In this document: one piece after another, positions 42,318 through 50,875 of the stretch
Position numbering within the stretch: the stretch's first letter is position 1
Layout of the letters: each line of letters starts with the position of its first letter
Source of the DNA: Novosphingobium sp. PhB165
GTDB taxonomy: Bacteria; Pseudomonadota; Alphaproteobacteria; Sphingomonadales; Sphingomonadaceae
Length of the DNA: 64,000 nucleotides
Direction: 5' to 3'
NCBI RefSeq assembly: GCF_004341845.1
Contig: NZ_SLVB01000008.1
Span: 1-64,000 of the forward strand
The notes under the pieces: model-generated
Databases searched by the model: none
Told to the model about the DNA's origin: nothing
Seen by the model: the letters and a program-made list of their open reading frames with translations, nothing else
Position numbers and translations under genes: made by a program

Positions 42318-42332
42318 TGCGATCAATTCGCA
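42318..42332. promoter_or_regulatory. Candidate Fur box before siderophore receptor
   Basis: TGCGATCAATTCGCA has 5-bp perfect arms (TGCGA/TCGCA) and fits the 7-1-7 layout TGCGAAT-N-ATTCGCA used by alphaproteobacterial Fur-type regulators. It lies 44 bases upstream of the receptor ATG. Confidence 0.5.
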
Positions 42333-42376
42333 TTAGCACTAGTGGCCAGCTGCGACTCATTCTCGAAAGGCACACA

Positions 42377-44548
42377 ATGTTTCGAACGACGGTCCGCGGA
42401 CGGCTTCTTCTGGGAGCGGCCACCGGCATGATGGCGGTTTCCATTCTCCCTGCCTTCGCTCACGCGGCGGCTGCCGAGAACGACGATATCGTCGTCAAGG
42501 GCGATCGGCCTGCGAACGTCGCCTCGTCCGGCACCAAGAGCGACACGCCCATTGCCCTGACTCCGCAGTCGATCTCGGTGATCGATTCCGGGACGATCTC
42601 CGATCTGGGCATCCAGAACCTCAACCAGGCTCTGCGTTTCGTCGCCGGCGTCACGCCCGAAACGCGCGGATCCTCGGCCGAAGTCTACGACCAGTTCAAG
42701 CTGCGCGGCTTCGATGCGCCGACCTATCTCGACGGTCTGAAGATGTTCGGCAGCGCCACCGGCTATGCGACCCCGCAGGTCGACATGTCGCGGCTCGATC
42801 GCATCGAAGTCGTGAAGGGCCCGGCCTCAGCACTTTACGGTTCGTCCAGCCCCGGCGGCTTCGTCAACATGCAGAGCAAGCTGCCGATCGATCGTGATTT
42901 CTACGGCGCGGTCTCGGGGTCCTACGGCAGCTACAATCTCTACCGTGTCGACGGTGACATCGGCGGGAAAATCGGCGAGACCGTGCTGTGGCGCATCAAC
43001 GGCAGCGTCAATGGCGCAGACTCCCAGCAGGACATCGGCAAGCGCCGCCGCCAGACCGTTTCGGGCGCAGTGACGCTTGGGGCAGGCACTCCGACCACGT
43101 TTACCGTCCTCGGCGCCTACTCGCACGATCCCTACAACGGCAACTACGGCGTGTTCCCGGCCAGCGGCACGCTGTTCGACAATCCCAACGGCAAGATCTC
43201 CACGAAGTTCTACGGCGGCGAGCCGGACGACTTCTTCAAGCGCGAACAGGCTGCCGGAACCTTCATTTTCCGCCACGAATTCGGCGACAACTGGGCGTTC
43301 CGCGCCTCCGGCCGCTACCAGTACGTGAAGAGCAGCCTCGGCATCGTCTATACGTCGGGCTCGCCGGTTGAAGAGGGCGGCACCGTCTACAACCGCGCGT
43401 CCTATGCGACGAACGAGAACCTGAACAACTGGACCTTCGACAACCAGCTCAGCGGCAAGTTCAGCACCGGTCCGCTGGAGCATAACGTGCTGTTCGGTCT
43501 GGACCGGCAGGTCGCGCATTCGAACGAACTCTATGCGTTCGGCTCGGCCAACACGATCGATGCCTACAACCCCGTCTACGGCACGATGCCGACGCCGCGG
43601 AATCCCTATGAAGTTCCCGGCTTTGACGCGGACTTCAATTACGATCCGAACAGTCTTGTCGATCCCACCTACGTCGCCACCCGGCAGCGTCAGCAAGGCG
43701 TCTACGCGCAGGATCGCATTTCGGTCGGCAAGCTCGACGTTACGCTGAGCGGCCGTCAGGACTGGGCGCGGCTTGAGCAGAGCGGGTCCGTCCAGCACGA
43801 CAGGAAGTTCACCTGGCGCGCTGCGGCGCTCTACAAGACGGACCTTGGGCTATCGCCCTATGTCACTTACTCGACCTCGTTCGAACCGCAGTCTGCCATC
43901 CTGGACAACGGCGAGCTTGCCAAGCCCTCGCTCGGCAAGCAGATCGAGGCCGGTGCCAAGTACGTGATCCCCGGCACGGACATCCTGCTGACGGGCGCCT
44001 GGTTCCAGATCAACCAGACCAATGTGGTCGTCTCCAACCCGGTGACTTTCGCCTCGTTCCAGTCGGGCGAAGTGCGTTCACGCGGGGTCGAGGTCGAGGC
44101 CAGCGGCTCGCTGCCTTACGACTTCAACTTCCGCCTCGCGTTCAGCAGCCAGAACGTGAAGGTTCTCAAGGACGTCAATCCCGACAATGTCGGCAAGGGC
44201 CTCGCAACCGTCGGCAAGGGTGGCATCAGCGCAAACCTTGCCTGGGAGCCAAGGGAAGGCACGTTCCAGGGCCTCTCCCTCGGCGGCGCGGTTCGCCATG
44301 TGGACAAGGTCTATGCGGGCAGCCTCGATGGCGAAACGACTATCTACACGCCCGCATACACCGTGTTCGACGGGTTGATCCGCTATAACCTCGCCAAGGT
44401 GAGCCCCAGCCTTTCAGGCGTCACTCTGGGCCTCAACGCCACCAACATCTTCGACAAGAAGTACCTGACCAGTTGCTTTGCGGCCTATAGCTGGTGCTGG
44501 TACGGCAACCGCCGGACGGTGCAGGGAACCATCGGCTTCACCTGGTAA
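42377..44548 (+). CDS. TonB-dependent siderophore receptor
   Basis: A 723-residue outer-membrane receptor of the ferric-siderophore (FhuA/FpvA-like) class. The signal peptide ends near AHAAAAEN, followed by DDIVVKGDRP, plug motifs (TPQSISVIDSGTISDLGIQN, FKLRGFDAPTYLDGLK, RIEVVKGPASALYGSSSPGG) and a barrel ending NRRTVQGTIGFTW. RIEVVKGPASALYGSSSPGG is the usual siderophore-receptor plug signature. AAAGG lies seven bases before the ATG at 42377. A Fur-like palindrome upstream supports iron repression. No TonB-ExbB system or siderophore synthesis gene is nearby. Confidence 0.92.
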   Translation: MFRTTVRGRLLLGAATGMMAVSILPAFAHAAAAENDDIVVKGDRPANVASSGTKSDTPIALTPQSISVIDSGTISDLGIQNLNQALRFVAGVTPETRGSSAEVYDQFKLRGFDAPTYLDGLKMFGSATGYATPQVDMSRLDRIEVVKGPASALYGSSSPGGFVNMQSKLPIDRDFYGAVSGSYGSYNLYRVDGDIGGKIGETVLWRINGSVNGADSQQDIGKRRRQTVSGAVTLGAGTPTTFTVLGAYSHDPYNGNYGVFPASGTLFDNPNGKISTKFYGGEPDDFFKREQAAGTFIFRHEFGDNWAFRASGRYQYVKSSLGIVYTSGSPVEEGGTVYNRASYATNENLNNWTFDNQLSGKFSTGPLEHNVLFGLDRQVAHSNELYAFGSANTIDAYNPVYGTMPTPRNPYEVPGFDADFNYDPNSLVDPTYVATRQRQQGVYAQDRISVGKLDVTLSGRQDWARLEQSGSVQHDRKFTWRAAALYKTDLGLSPYVTYSTSFEPQSAILDNGELAKPSLGKQIEAGAKYVIPGTDILLTGAWFQINQTNVVVSNPVTFASFQSGEVRSRGVEVEASGSLPYDFNFRLAFSSQNVKVLKDVNPDNVGKGLATVGKGGISANLAWEPREGTFQGLSLGGAVRHVDKVYAGSLDGETTIYTPAYTVFDGLIRYNLAKVSPSLSGVTLGLNATNIFDKKYLTSCFAAYSWCWYGNRRTVQGTIGFTW

Positions 44549-44557
44549 GGTCCTACG

Positions 44558-44585
44558 CGGGGAACGTCTCGAACGGCGTTCCCCG
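44558..44585 (+). terminator. Terminator of siderophore receptor gene
   Basis: 9-bp stem CGGGGAACG / CGTTCCCCG with a 10-base loop, nine bases after the stop. No T-run follows. Confidence 0.6.
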
Positions 44586-44674
44586 TCAGATTCCACCAAT
44601 GTGTTTCCGCGTGATTTCGAGTGGCGATGGCTGCTAGGGGAGCCGACCAAGCAGCATTGGCAATGAGAAGTACG

Positions 44675-45307
44675 ATGGTTGAGCCGGTCCTCTACAGCTT
44701 CAGGCGATGCCCTTACGCGATGCGGGCAAGGCTGGCTCTGGCCGTCAGCGCGACCACCTGCGAACTGCGAGAGATCAAGCTTTCGGCGAAACCGGCGGAC
44801 ATGCTACGCGCCTCCCCGAAAGGCACGGTGCCCGTATTGGTGCAAGCCGATGGCAAAACGATCGAACAGAGCCTCGACATCATGCACGCCGCATTGGGGC
44901 GGAACGATCCCGAAAGCTGGCTGGACCGCGGCGATGCCGCCCTGATCGCGATCAACGACGGCCCGTTCAAGTATGACCTCGACCGCTACAAATACCCCGA
45001 GCGCCACGATGGCGATGCTTTGGCGCGCAGGGCGAGCGGGCTGGAATTCCTGCGTGAAGTGGAAAGCAGGCTGGCAACCAGCCCATTCCTTTGCGGCTCT
45101 ACGCGCGGTCTCGCGGACGCTGCCATCATCCCATTCGTCCGGCAATTTGCGGCGGTGGACAGCTCGTGGTTCGAAAGTCAGCCGCTTCCCCATGTGCAGC
45201 GATGGCTGTCCGACTATCTGGCATCGCCGCTGTTCGCCGCAATCATGCTGCGTGTGCCGGTTTGGTCACCCGGGGCGGCCCCGGTATTCTTCCCCGCGAG
45301 GCAGTAA
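44675..45307 (+). CDS. Glutathione S-transferase family protein
   Basis: A 210-residue two-domain protein. The thioredoxin-like N-domain opens LYSFRRCPYAMRARLALAVS, with CPY at the redox/glutathione position, then GTVPVLVQADGKTIEQSLDI carrying the cis-Pro and the E-Q-S glutathione-binding residues. The helical C-domain includes CGSTRGLADAAIIPFVRQFA. It resembles the sub-group annotated as GST YrkD/omega-like in proteobacteria; the substrate is unknown. ATG 44675 puts the start at the usual family position; ATG 44663 is also in frame and ribosome sites are weak for both. Confidence 0.82.
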   Translation: MVEPVLYSFRRCPYAMRARLALAVSATTCELREIKLSAKPADMLRASPKGTVPVLVQADGKTIEQSLDIMHAALGRNDPESWLDRGDAALIAINDGPFKYDLDRYKYPERHDGDALARRASGLEFLREVESRLATSPFLCGSTRGLADAAIIPFVRQFAAVDSSWFESQPLPHVQRWLSDYLASPLFAAIMLRVPVWSPGAAPVFFPARQ

Positions 45308-45376
45308 GGGACGGGGCACGGCTCAAGCTCGGCCTGGACCGTCAACCTGGGCAGCGAGCCGATTTGGCAATAACAT

Positions 45377-46273
45377 TTACAGGGCCTGTTCGCGTCGTGC
45401 CGTCACGCCGCGCAATTCGATCACTTGCCAGATGAGCAGCGTGGGCAGGCCAATCGCCAGATCGCGGGCGCGTTTGGCAAGAGACAGGGCGAGAGCCGTT
45501 TCCGGCGGCAAGCCGAACAGCGGGCCTGCGAAAGCATAAGCGGCCTCCTGCACCCCCAGCGCTCCGGGAATGACGAAGGCAACGCTGCGCAGCGTGAAAA
45601 TCAGACTCTCCAGTGCGAGAATGTCCCAGATCGACGCCTGCGTTCCCATCCATCGCAGAGCGAGCCACGCACCGATCCCGCTGGCCACCCAGGCGGCCAG
45701 ATTGATGACGAAGGCAAGCGCCACCCGGTCTCTATGCGCATAGATCCGCGAAAGCTCCGATCGCATACCGGCCATGGCGGTCGATTCCGGCAGGAAGCGA
45801 GCGGCAATGGCCGTGGCGAAATCCAGCGCGGTTCGCTGCATGGCGAAGAACAGCAGGATGATCGCGACCATCACGAACGTTCCGCCGAGGATCGCCGGGC
45901 GTAATTGAACCGCCGCGCCGTCGCCGATCAGCAGCGAGCCCATCAGCGACAGGCCGAACAGGGTGTAGACCAACTGGCTCGCCATTTCGGTGGTCATGTC
46001 GACGACCAGCGAGCCGTGGACGCGGTGGGACGGCAGCGAGGCGGCTGTCAGCGTCCGGGCGCTGACGATGACTCCGCCCAACTGGGAAAACGGCAGCAAG
46101 TCGGAAGCAGCCTCGCGCACCATCCGCGCCCAGGCGAACAGGGGGAGAGTGCGCGCCTTCTCACCGGGCGCCGCCGCGAGCCACGCCGCCCCGAGCAAGA
46201 CGAAGACGCCAAGCGACCAGAAGCAATAGAGCAGGAAACCCGCCAGTCCCATGCGCGCGGCAATGGCCAGCAC
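45377..46273 (-). CDS. hpnL: HpnL, hopanoid-cluster membrane protein (start uncertain, probably upstream)
   Basis: A polytopic inner-membrane protein of the HpnL family, distantly related to the lysyl-phosphatidylglycerol flippase domain; its role in hopanoid biology is not established. Motifs include SQLGGVIVSARTLTAASLP and FVIPGALGVQEAAYAFAGPL, typical of this superfamily. The GTG at 46273 is the first ordinary start codon in frame, but the frame stays open upstream and encodes another hydrophobic segment (IGILLATVVGLAVAAW) that belongs to the family N-terminus. Only a CTG at 46366, overlapping the upstream gene's TGA, could start it there. Last gene of the minus-strand hpnI operon. Confidence 0.82.
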   Translation of the reverse strand: MLAIAARMGLAGFLLYCFWSLGVFVLLGAAWLAAAPGEKARTLPLFAWARMVREAASDLLPFSQLGGVIVSARTLTAASLPSHRVHGSLVVDMTTEMASQLVYTLFGLSLMGSLLIGDGAAVQLRPAILGGTFVMVAIILLFFAMQRTALDFATAIAARFLPESTAMAGMRSELSRIYAHRDRVALAFVINLAAWVASGIGAWLALRWMGTQASIWDILALESLIFTLRSVAFVIPGALGVQEAAYAFAGPLFGLPPETALALSLAKRARDLAIGLPTLLIWQVIELRGVTARREQAL

Positions 46274-46362
46274 GTCTCGCAGTCCGGCGGCGCCGATCGT
46301 CCACGCAGCAACCGCAAGACCAACTACGGTCGCCAGTAATATGCCGATCCGCGCCCAGTGTT

Positions 46363-47271
46363 TCAGCCGCTTTCTCCCGGCTTGGGGCCCTTCACGAAGC
46401 GCAGCGCCAAACGGATCATGCTCGGCACGAAACGCGGGCGCAGCAGGCGCCGATCATAGGCAGACAGCCGCCGGTCGTTCTCCGCCAGGCAGAGACGCGC
46501 CAGTTCGGGGAAAGTGATCTCCACGCCCAGTTCCTTGGACCCGTTGAGCGTGAAATTGTTCTCCTGCGCGCGGGTATTGTCCTTGCCCATGCCCTTGGCC
46601 ATGTCGATCCGTTCCCAGATCAGGAACGCCCAGACCGCGATCACCTTGAGTTCGAACCACGGCCGTCGCCACAGCGGCATGTTCCGCCGCCACCAGGCCA
46701 CCCAGTTCACGAAGAACAGGATATGCCGCCCTTCCTCACGCATCACGGGCTCGAAGGTATCGACCAGTTCGGGCGGAAAGAAGCCCGAATCCTTGGCCAC
46801 CTTGAACAGGCCGAAGCCGAAGAAACTGTCGATGCATTCCGAATAGCCGGTACGCATGAAGGCGAATTCGGGATCGGCGGGCCGCACATACGCGGGCTCC
46901 GGTACCAGTTCGATGCCGTAAGCCTGCACCATGTCGGACAGTACCAGCTTGTGGCGTGATTCCTCGAAGGCGTTCATCTCCACGGCGGACTTCAGCAGCG
47001 GATCGTTCACGCCTTCGGCAAAAGTCCGGACGTTCATGCCGGCTCGGCCTTCGGTGGCAACGGCAATGTCCCAGATCGGCAGGGAGACGATCTTGTTTCG
47101 CGTATCGTCGTCCAGTTTCGGCCAGTCGATCAATGCCGGGCGATAGGGATCGTGCGTATCCAGCAGCGTCCGGCTCATCAACAGCAAGTGTTCGGGACTG
47201 CCGTATTTGAGCCGTCCGGTCGGGAGCGGAACCGTCTTGTCGTAGTCGCCCCAGGAGCTGGCCAGAGTCAT
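46363..47271 (-). CDS. Ferritin-like di-iron protein in the hopanoid operon
   Basis: A 302-residue protein with no assigned function that I can name. It carries a full carboxylate-bridged di-iron set on four helices: Glu74 (ATEGRAG), Glu104-His107 (FEESRH), Glu145 (GYSECID) and Glu180-His183 (REEGRH). This E, ExxH, E, ExxH order is that of ferritin-like oxygenases and hydroxylases such as COQ7, MiaE and AurF. A later hydrophobic stretch (ELKVIAVWAFLIWERIDMA) may touch the membrane. It overlaps hpnK by four bases and abuts hpnL, so it probably acts on hopanoids, for example as an oxygenase or desaturase (inference). Confidence 0.82.
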   Translation of the reverse strand: MTLASSWGDYDKTVPLPTGRLKYGSPEHLLLMSRTLLDTHDPYRPALIDWPKLDDDTRNKIVSLPIWDIAVATEGRAGMNVRTFAEGVNDPLLKSAVEMNAFEESRHKLVLSDMVQAYGIELVPEPAYVRPADPEFAFMRTGYSECIDSFFGFGLFKVAKDSGFFPPELVDTFEPVMREEGRHILFFVNWVAWWRRNMPLWRRPWFELKVIAVWAFLIWERIDMAKGMGKDNTRAQENNFTLNGSKELGVEITFPELARLCLAENDRRLSAYDRRLLRPRFVPSMIRLALRFVKGPKPGESG

Positions 47272-48113
47272 GAGCGCTCTCCTTCAATGAAGTCCGTAAA
47301 GCGTCCGAGAACGATGGCATTGCGCGCCACCGCCTGTTTGGCAAGTGAGTCGGTGAGCGCGGCCAGCTCTTCGGCGTAGCGGTAGCCGGGCGCCGATCCG
47401 GCATAGGGGCCGGTCGCGGGATGGGCGTAGATTTCGCTGAGACCGTCGGGCAGATGCTTCAGCAGGCCCTGGATACGCGATGTGGTCATCGCGCCAGACC
47501 AGGCGAGGCCGAAGACCTGATCCGGTGTGGTCAGACTGGCGCGACGCATCAGGCGCTGCACTTGCTGCGCCCAGATGCCCTCCACTCCGGAACGTACGCT
47601 GTCGCTTTCGACCGCGCGCAGCACGGCACGCGGTTCGACCGGCGCGCGAACCGTCCGCATGCCGTGCGCCTTGCCCACTTTTACAAGCGTGGCGGCAATG
47701 GTGGGGTGCAGATGGAAATGCTTGTGCGCGTTCACGTGATCGAGCGGCAGTCCGGTGGCGGCAAAGGCATCGAATTGCGCCTCGACTTCCGCCGCAAGCT
47801 GGCGGCGCGCGGCGGGCGAGGCGAAAATCCGCATGGCCGCACGAACCATGTCGGTACGGAATTTGCCCTCGGAATCGACCAGCGCGGGAACGCGGTCCGA
47901 GGGCAGCACGGGCCGCCCATCCACCAGCACGACATGCAAGCCGACTCCAAGCGAAGGCAGCCGCTTTGCCCGCTCCACCGCATCGTTCACCGCCGCGCCG
48001 CCGACCATCAGGCTGGCAGCGGTCAGAATGCCGTCCCGATGCGCGCGCTCGACCGCTTCGTTGACTTCCAGCGACGCTCCGAAATCGTCGGCAGTGACGA
48101 CCAGGCGCTTCAC
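47268..48113 (-). CDS. hpnK: HpnK, hopanoid-associated deacetylase (YdjC family)
   Basis: A 281-residue carbohydrate deacetylase of the YdjC family. N-terminal metal motif RLVVTADDFGASLEVNEAVE (Asp-Asp), then VGLHVVLVDGRPVL and DHVNAHKHFHLHP, which supplies the His ligands. HpnK is known to remove the acetyl group from the N-acetylglucosaminyl hopanoid made by HpnI, before HpnJ forms the cyclitol ether. The stop overlaps the start of the di-iron protein, and HpnJ lies 40 bases upstream. Confidence 0.93.
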   Translation of the reverse strand: MKRLVVTADDFGASLEVNEAVERAHRDGILTAASLMVGGAAVNDAVERAKRLPSLGVGLHVVLVDGRPVLPSDRVPALVDSEGKFRTDMVRAAMRIFASPAARRQLAAEVEAQFDAFAATGLPLDHVNAHKHFHLHPTIAATLVKVGKAHGMRTVRAPVEPRAVLRAVESDSVRSGVEGIWAQQVQRLMRRASLTTPDQVFGLAWSGAMTTSRIQGLLKHLPDGLSEIYAHPATGPYAGSAPGYRYAEELAALTDSLAKQAVARNAIVLGRFTDFIEGERS

Positions 48114-48153
48114 GATCCGGCTCAGAACCGGCGGGCTGAGATGGGTCTACGCA

Positions 48154-49599
48154 TCACGCGACCACCTTGCGGCGGCGCAGGAAATCGAAGAATTCAACGC
48201 CTTCGCGCAGACGGCGTTTCATCATGTCCCAGTCGCGCACCATTTCCCACACGATCGATCCAATCTTGGACGGGCGGAAGTAGAAGCGCTTGTAGAACTC
48301 CTCCACCTTGTCGAAGATCACCGGCGCGGGCAGATGCTCGTAGCTCAATTGCGCGATCTGGTTGCCGCCATCGGTCAGCAGGTGATCGGTGCCGTCGAAC
48401 CAGCCGTTGTCCATCGCCTGCTTGTAAAGGAACGTGCCCGGATAGGGCGCCGCCAGCGAGACCTGAATCGTGTGCGGGTCGATCTCCTTGGCGTAGTTGA
48501 TCGTTTCCTCGATCGTTTCCTCCGTCTCACCGGGAAGGCCGAGGATGAAAGTGCCGTGGATGACGATGCCCAGTTCGTGGCAGTCTTTGGTGAATTGCCG
48601 CGCGACATCGACGCGCAGGCCCTTCTTGATATTGTGCAGGATCTGCTGGTTGCCGCTTTCATAGCCGACCAGCAGCAGGCGCAACCCGTTGGCCTTCAGA
48701 ACTTCCAGCGTCTTGCGCGGGACGTTGGCCTTGGCGTTGCAGCTCCAGCTCATCGGGAAACCCGGCTTGCCGAAGCCCAGCTTGCCCAGCGCGACGGCCA
48801 ATTCCTCCACGCGAGGGGCGTTGTCGGTCAGCGTGTCGTCGTCGAAGAATATCTCCTTGGTCTGGGGGATATTCTCCATCACGTACTTCACTTCCTCGAT
48901 CACATGCGCGATCGAGCGGGTGCGGTAATTGTGCCCGCCCACGGTCTGCGGCCAAAGACAGAAGGTGCAGCGGCTCTTGCAGCCGCGACCCGTGTAGAAG
49001 CTGACGTAAGGGTGCTTCAGATAGCCGCCGAAGTACTTCTCTATCGTCAGGTCGCGCTTGTAGATCGGCGAGACGAATGGCAGCGAATCCATGTCTTCCA
49101 GCACCTTGCGGTCCCGGTTGTGGACGATAGACCCATCGGCATCGCGCCACGAAATCCCGTCCACTTCGCGCAGCGGCATGCCGTTCGCGACATCGACGAT
49201 CGTGAAGTCGAATTCGTTGCGGCAGACGAAATCGATCGCGGTGCTGGCGGCCAGCGCCTTTTCGCTTTCGACTGCCACCTTGGCGCCGATCATGCCGATC
49301 AGCGCCTTGGGATTACGCGCCTTGATCAGTTCGGCGGTGCGCACGTCCTGATTGAAGCTGGGGGTGGAGGTGTGCAGGATCACCAGATCTCGGCCATCCA
49401 CCTCATGCGCGATATCGTCCCACGACAGATCGTGCGCGGGGGCATCGATCAGCTTCGAACCCTCTACCATCGCGGCGGGCTGCGCCAGCCAGGTGGGATA
49501 CCAGAAGGACTTCACCTCGCGCTTCATCTGGTACCGCGCGCCGGCGCCGCCGTCATACCCGTCGAAGGAGGGGGCTTGAAGAAAAAGCGTAGACTTCAT
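48154..49599 (-). CDS. hpnJ: HpnJ, radical SAM cyclitol-ether hopanoid enzyme
   Basis: A 481-residue B12-binding-type radical SAM enzyme. The N-terminal cobalamin-binding-like domain is followed by the [4Fe-4S] motif Cys207, Cys211, Cys214 (GRGCKSRCTFCLWPQT) and SAM-binding stretches (IFFDDDTLTDN, LLLVGYESGNQQIL, GTFILGLPGETEETIEETIN). HpnJ is known to ring-contract the glucosamine of bacteriohopanetetrol glucosamine into the cyclitol ether. The start overlaps the hpnI stop (ATGA), so I-J-K form a coupled glycosylation unit. Confidence 0.94.
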   Translation of the reverse strand: MKSTLFLQAPSFDGYDGGAGARYQMKREVKSFWYPTWLAQPAAMVEGSKLIDAPAHDLSWDDIAHEVDGRDLVILHTSTPSFNQDVRTAELIKARNPKALIGMIGAKVAVESEKALAASTAIDFVCRNEFDFTIVDVANGMPLREVDGISWRDADGSIVHNRDRKVLEDMDSLPFVSPIYKRDLTIEKYFGGYLKHPYVSFYTGRGCKSRCTFCLWPQTVGGHNYRTRSIAHVIEEVKYVMENIPQTKEIFFDDDTLTDNAPRVEELAVALGKLGFGKPGFPMSWSCNAKANVPRKTLEVLKANGLRLLLVGYESGNQQILHNIKKGLRVDVARQFTKDCHELGIVIHGTFILGLPGETEETIEETINYAKEIDPHTIQVSLAAPYPGTFLYKQAMDNGWFDGTDHLLTDGGNQIAQLSYEHLPAPVIFDKVEEFYKRFYFRPSKIGSIVWEMVRDWDMMKRRLREGVEFFDFLRRRKVVA

Positions 49600-50759
49600 G
49601 TCCTGGCAATCTCCGAAGAAACCGTGACGCGCCCTTGACCTACCATATTAAGCGCCGTTCCGCGCCAATCAACAGAGCGGACGAAGAAGCTGGCAAGAAA
49701 AATCGCGAAACTCAATATGTCACGCAGCGGCAAGGACCAGAATGGCGCGGAACTGGCATCTGTGTGACGATCGACCACCCGCTTCGTGCAGAGCCGCACA
49801 AGGGCCGTCCCAACCACGGCCACCAGTCCGGGGACTGGATGAAAGGGCAGCGCCATCAGGGCCAGCGGGAACGGGACGGTGATGAACGATCCGGCATAAC
49901 CGGCCGGGGCTATGCCGCGCACCGTCGCCGCCCAGCGCAGTTCGTGCCGCCACACCTCGCGAAACCGGGCATCGGTGAAGGCGTGGGTCAGCACCATGGG
50001 GGGAACGTCTACCGAAAGGCCAAGCCGCGCGATCGCTTGCCCCATGGCGTGATCGTCGGCCAGCACGTCGGCGAAGCGGGCAAATCCGCCGATCGCATCC
50101 AGCGTCTCGCGCCGGAGGGCGATGGTCGATCCCATGCAGGGCGCCGCCATGCCACGGGTTTTCGCGAAGACGAGGTTGGGCAGAAACTGATAGCTGCTTC
50201 CCGCAGCGGCCAGTCGGGACCAGAAGCCGCCATCCCCCCGCCCGCGATAGAGGCAGGTGACGGCGCCGGTTTCTGGGTGACGGAGAGCCGGGAGCAGCCG
50301 GGACAGATAATCGCGCTCCACCGCCATGTCGCTGTCGCTGAGGACCAGGGTATCATGCGCCGCATGGCCCATCATGTTCACGAGGTTCGAGATTTTCCCG
50401 TTGGGCCCGTGACGAGTGCCATCCACGACAAGGTCGATGCGAGCCTCCGGAAAGCGAGCCTGAAGCGCTCTGACGGTTTCAATTGCGGGATCATCGGGCC
50501 GCTGCACGCCGCACAGGATCTGAATCCTGCCGTCGTGATCCTGTTCGACGAAGCTCGCGAGGTTTTCCAGAAGGCGCGGTTCCCGGCCATAGAGCGGCTT
50601 CAGGATCGTAACCGCCTCGCTGCCCGGCACCGGCGTTTCCGCAGCCCGCAAGAACCGGTCCAGCGCGAAGGTCGCAGCCGCCAAATAGGCCGCGCCGATC
50701 CCCGCCATCAGCAGCAGGATCCATCCGACAGCGGACATCATGATGGTCAGAACCGTCAT
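49596..50759 (-). CDS. hpnI: HpnI, hopanoid glycosyltransferase
   Basis: A 387-residue membrane glycosyltransferase related to ceramide glucosyltransferase (GT family 2/21). An N-terminal anchor (GWILLLMAGIGAAYLAAATF) precedes VTILKPLYGREPRLLENLAS, and DTLVLSDSDMAVERDYL holds the DxD-type metal site. ADDHAMGQAIARLGL and the Q/RxxRW-like HELRWAATVRG follow, then C-terminal helices. HpnI adds N-acetylglucosamine to bacteriohopanetetrol. First gene of the minus operon; it diverges from hpnA with 116 bases between. Confidence 0.92.
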   Translation of the reverse strand: MTVLTIMMSAVGWILLLMAGIGAAYLAAATFALDRFLRAAETPVPGSEAVTILKPLYGREPRLLENLASFVEQDHDGRIQILCGVQRPDDPAIETVRALQARFPEARIDLVVDGTRHGPNGKISNLVNMMGHAAHDTLVLSDSDMAVERDYLSRLLPALRHPETGAVTCLYRGRGDGGFWSRLAAAGSSYQFLPNLVFAKTRGMAAPCMGSTIALRRETLDAIGGFARFADVLADDHAMGQAIARLGLSVDVPPMVLTHAFTDARFREVWRHELRWAATVRGIAPAGYAGSFITVPFPLALMALPFHPVPGLVAVVGTALVRLCTKRVVDRHTDASSAPFWSLPLRDILSFAIFLASFFVRSVDWRGTALNMVGQGRVTVSSEIART

Positions 50760-50875
50760 TCGCTTCCTTCGTCAGCCGAGCACGGCATGATGAAAACATT
50801 CGGAAACTCAAAGAAGATACTTGCCAGTTCGCTTCACGGGAATAGGAATAGCATAGTCTGTCGGCAACCATTCGG
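50760..50875. promoter_or_regulatory. Divergent promoter region hpnI / hpnA
   Basis: A 116-base gap between two divergent hopanoid operons, richer in AT than the genes. It must hold both promoters; no clear palindrome or riboswitch-like fold is seen. Confidence 0.45.

Noticed and set aside
42000..42431. 143-codon plus-strand frame before the siderophore receptor
   Set aside because: It runs through the promoter and start of the receptor gene, and the minus-strand decarboxylase remnant explains the coding look of this stretch better.
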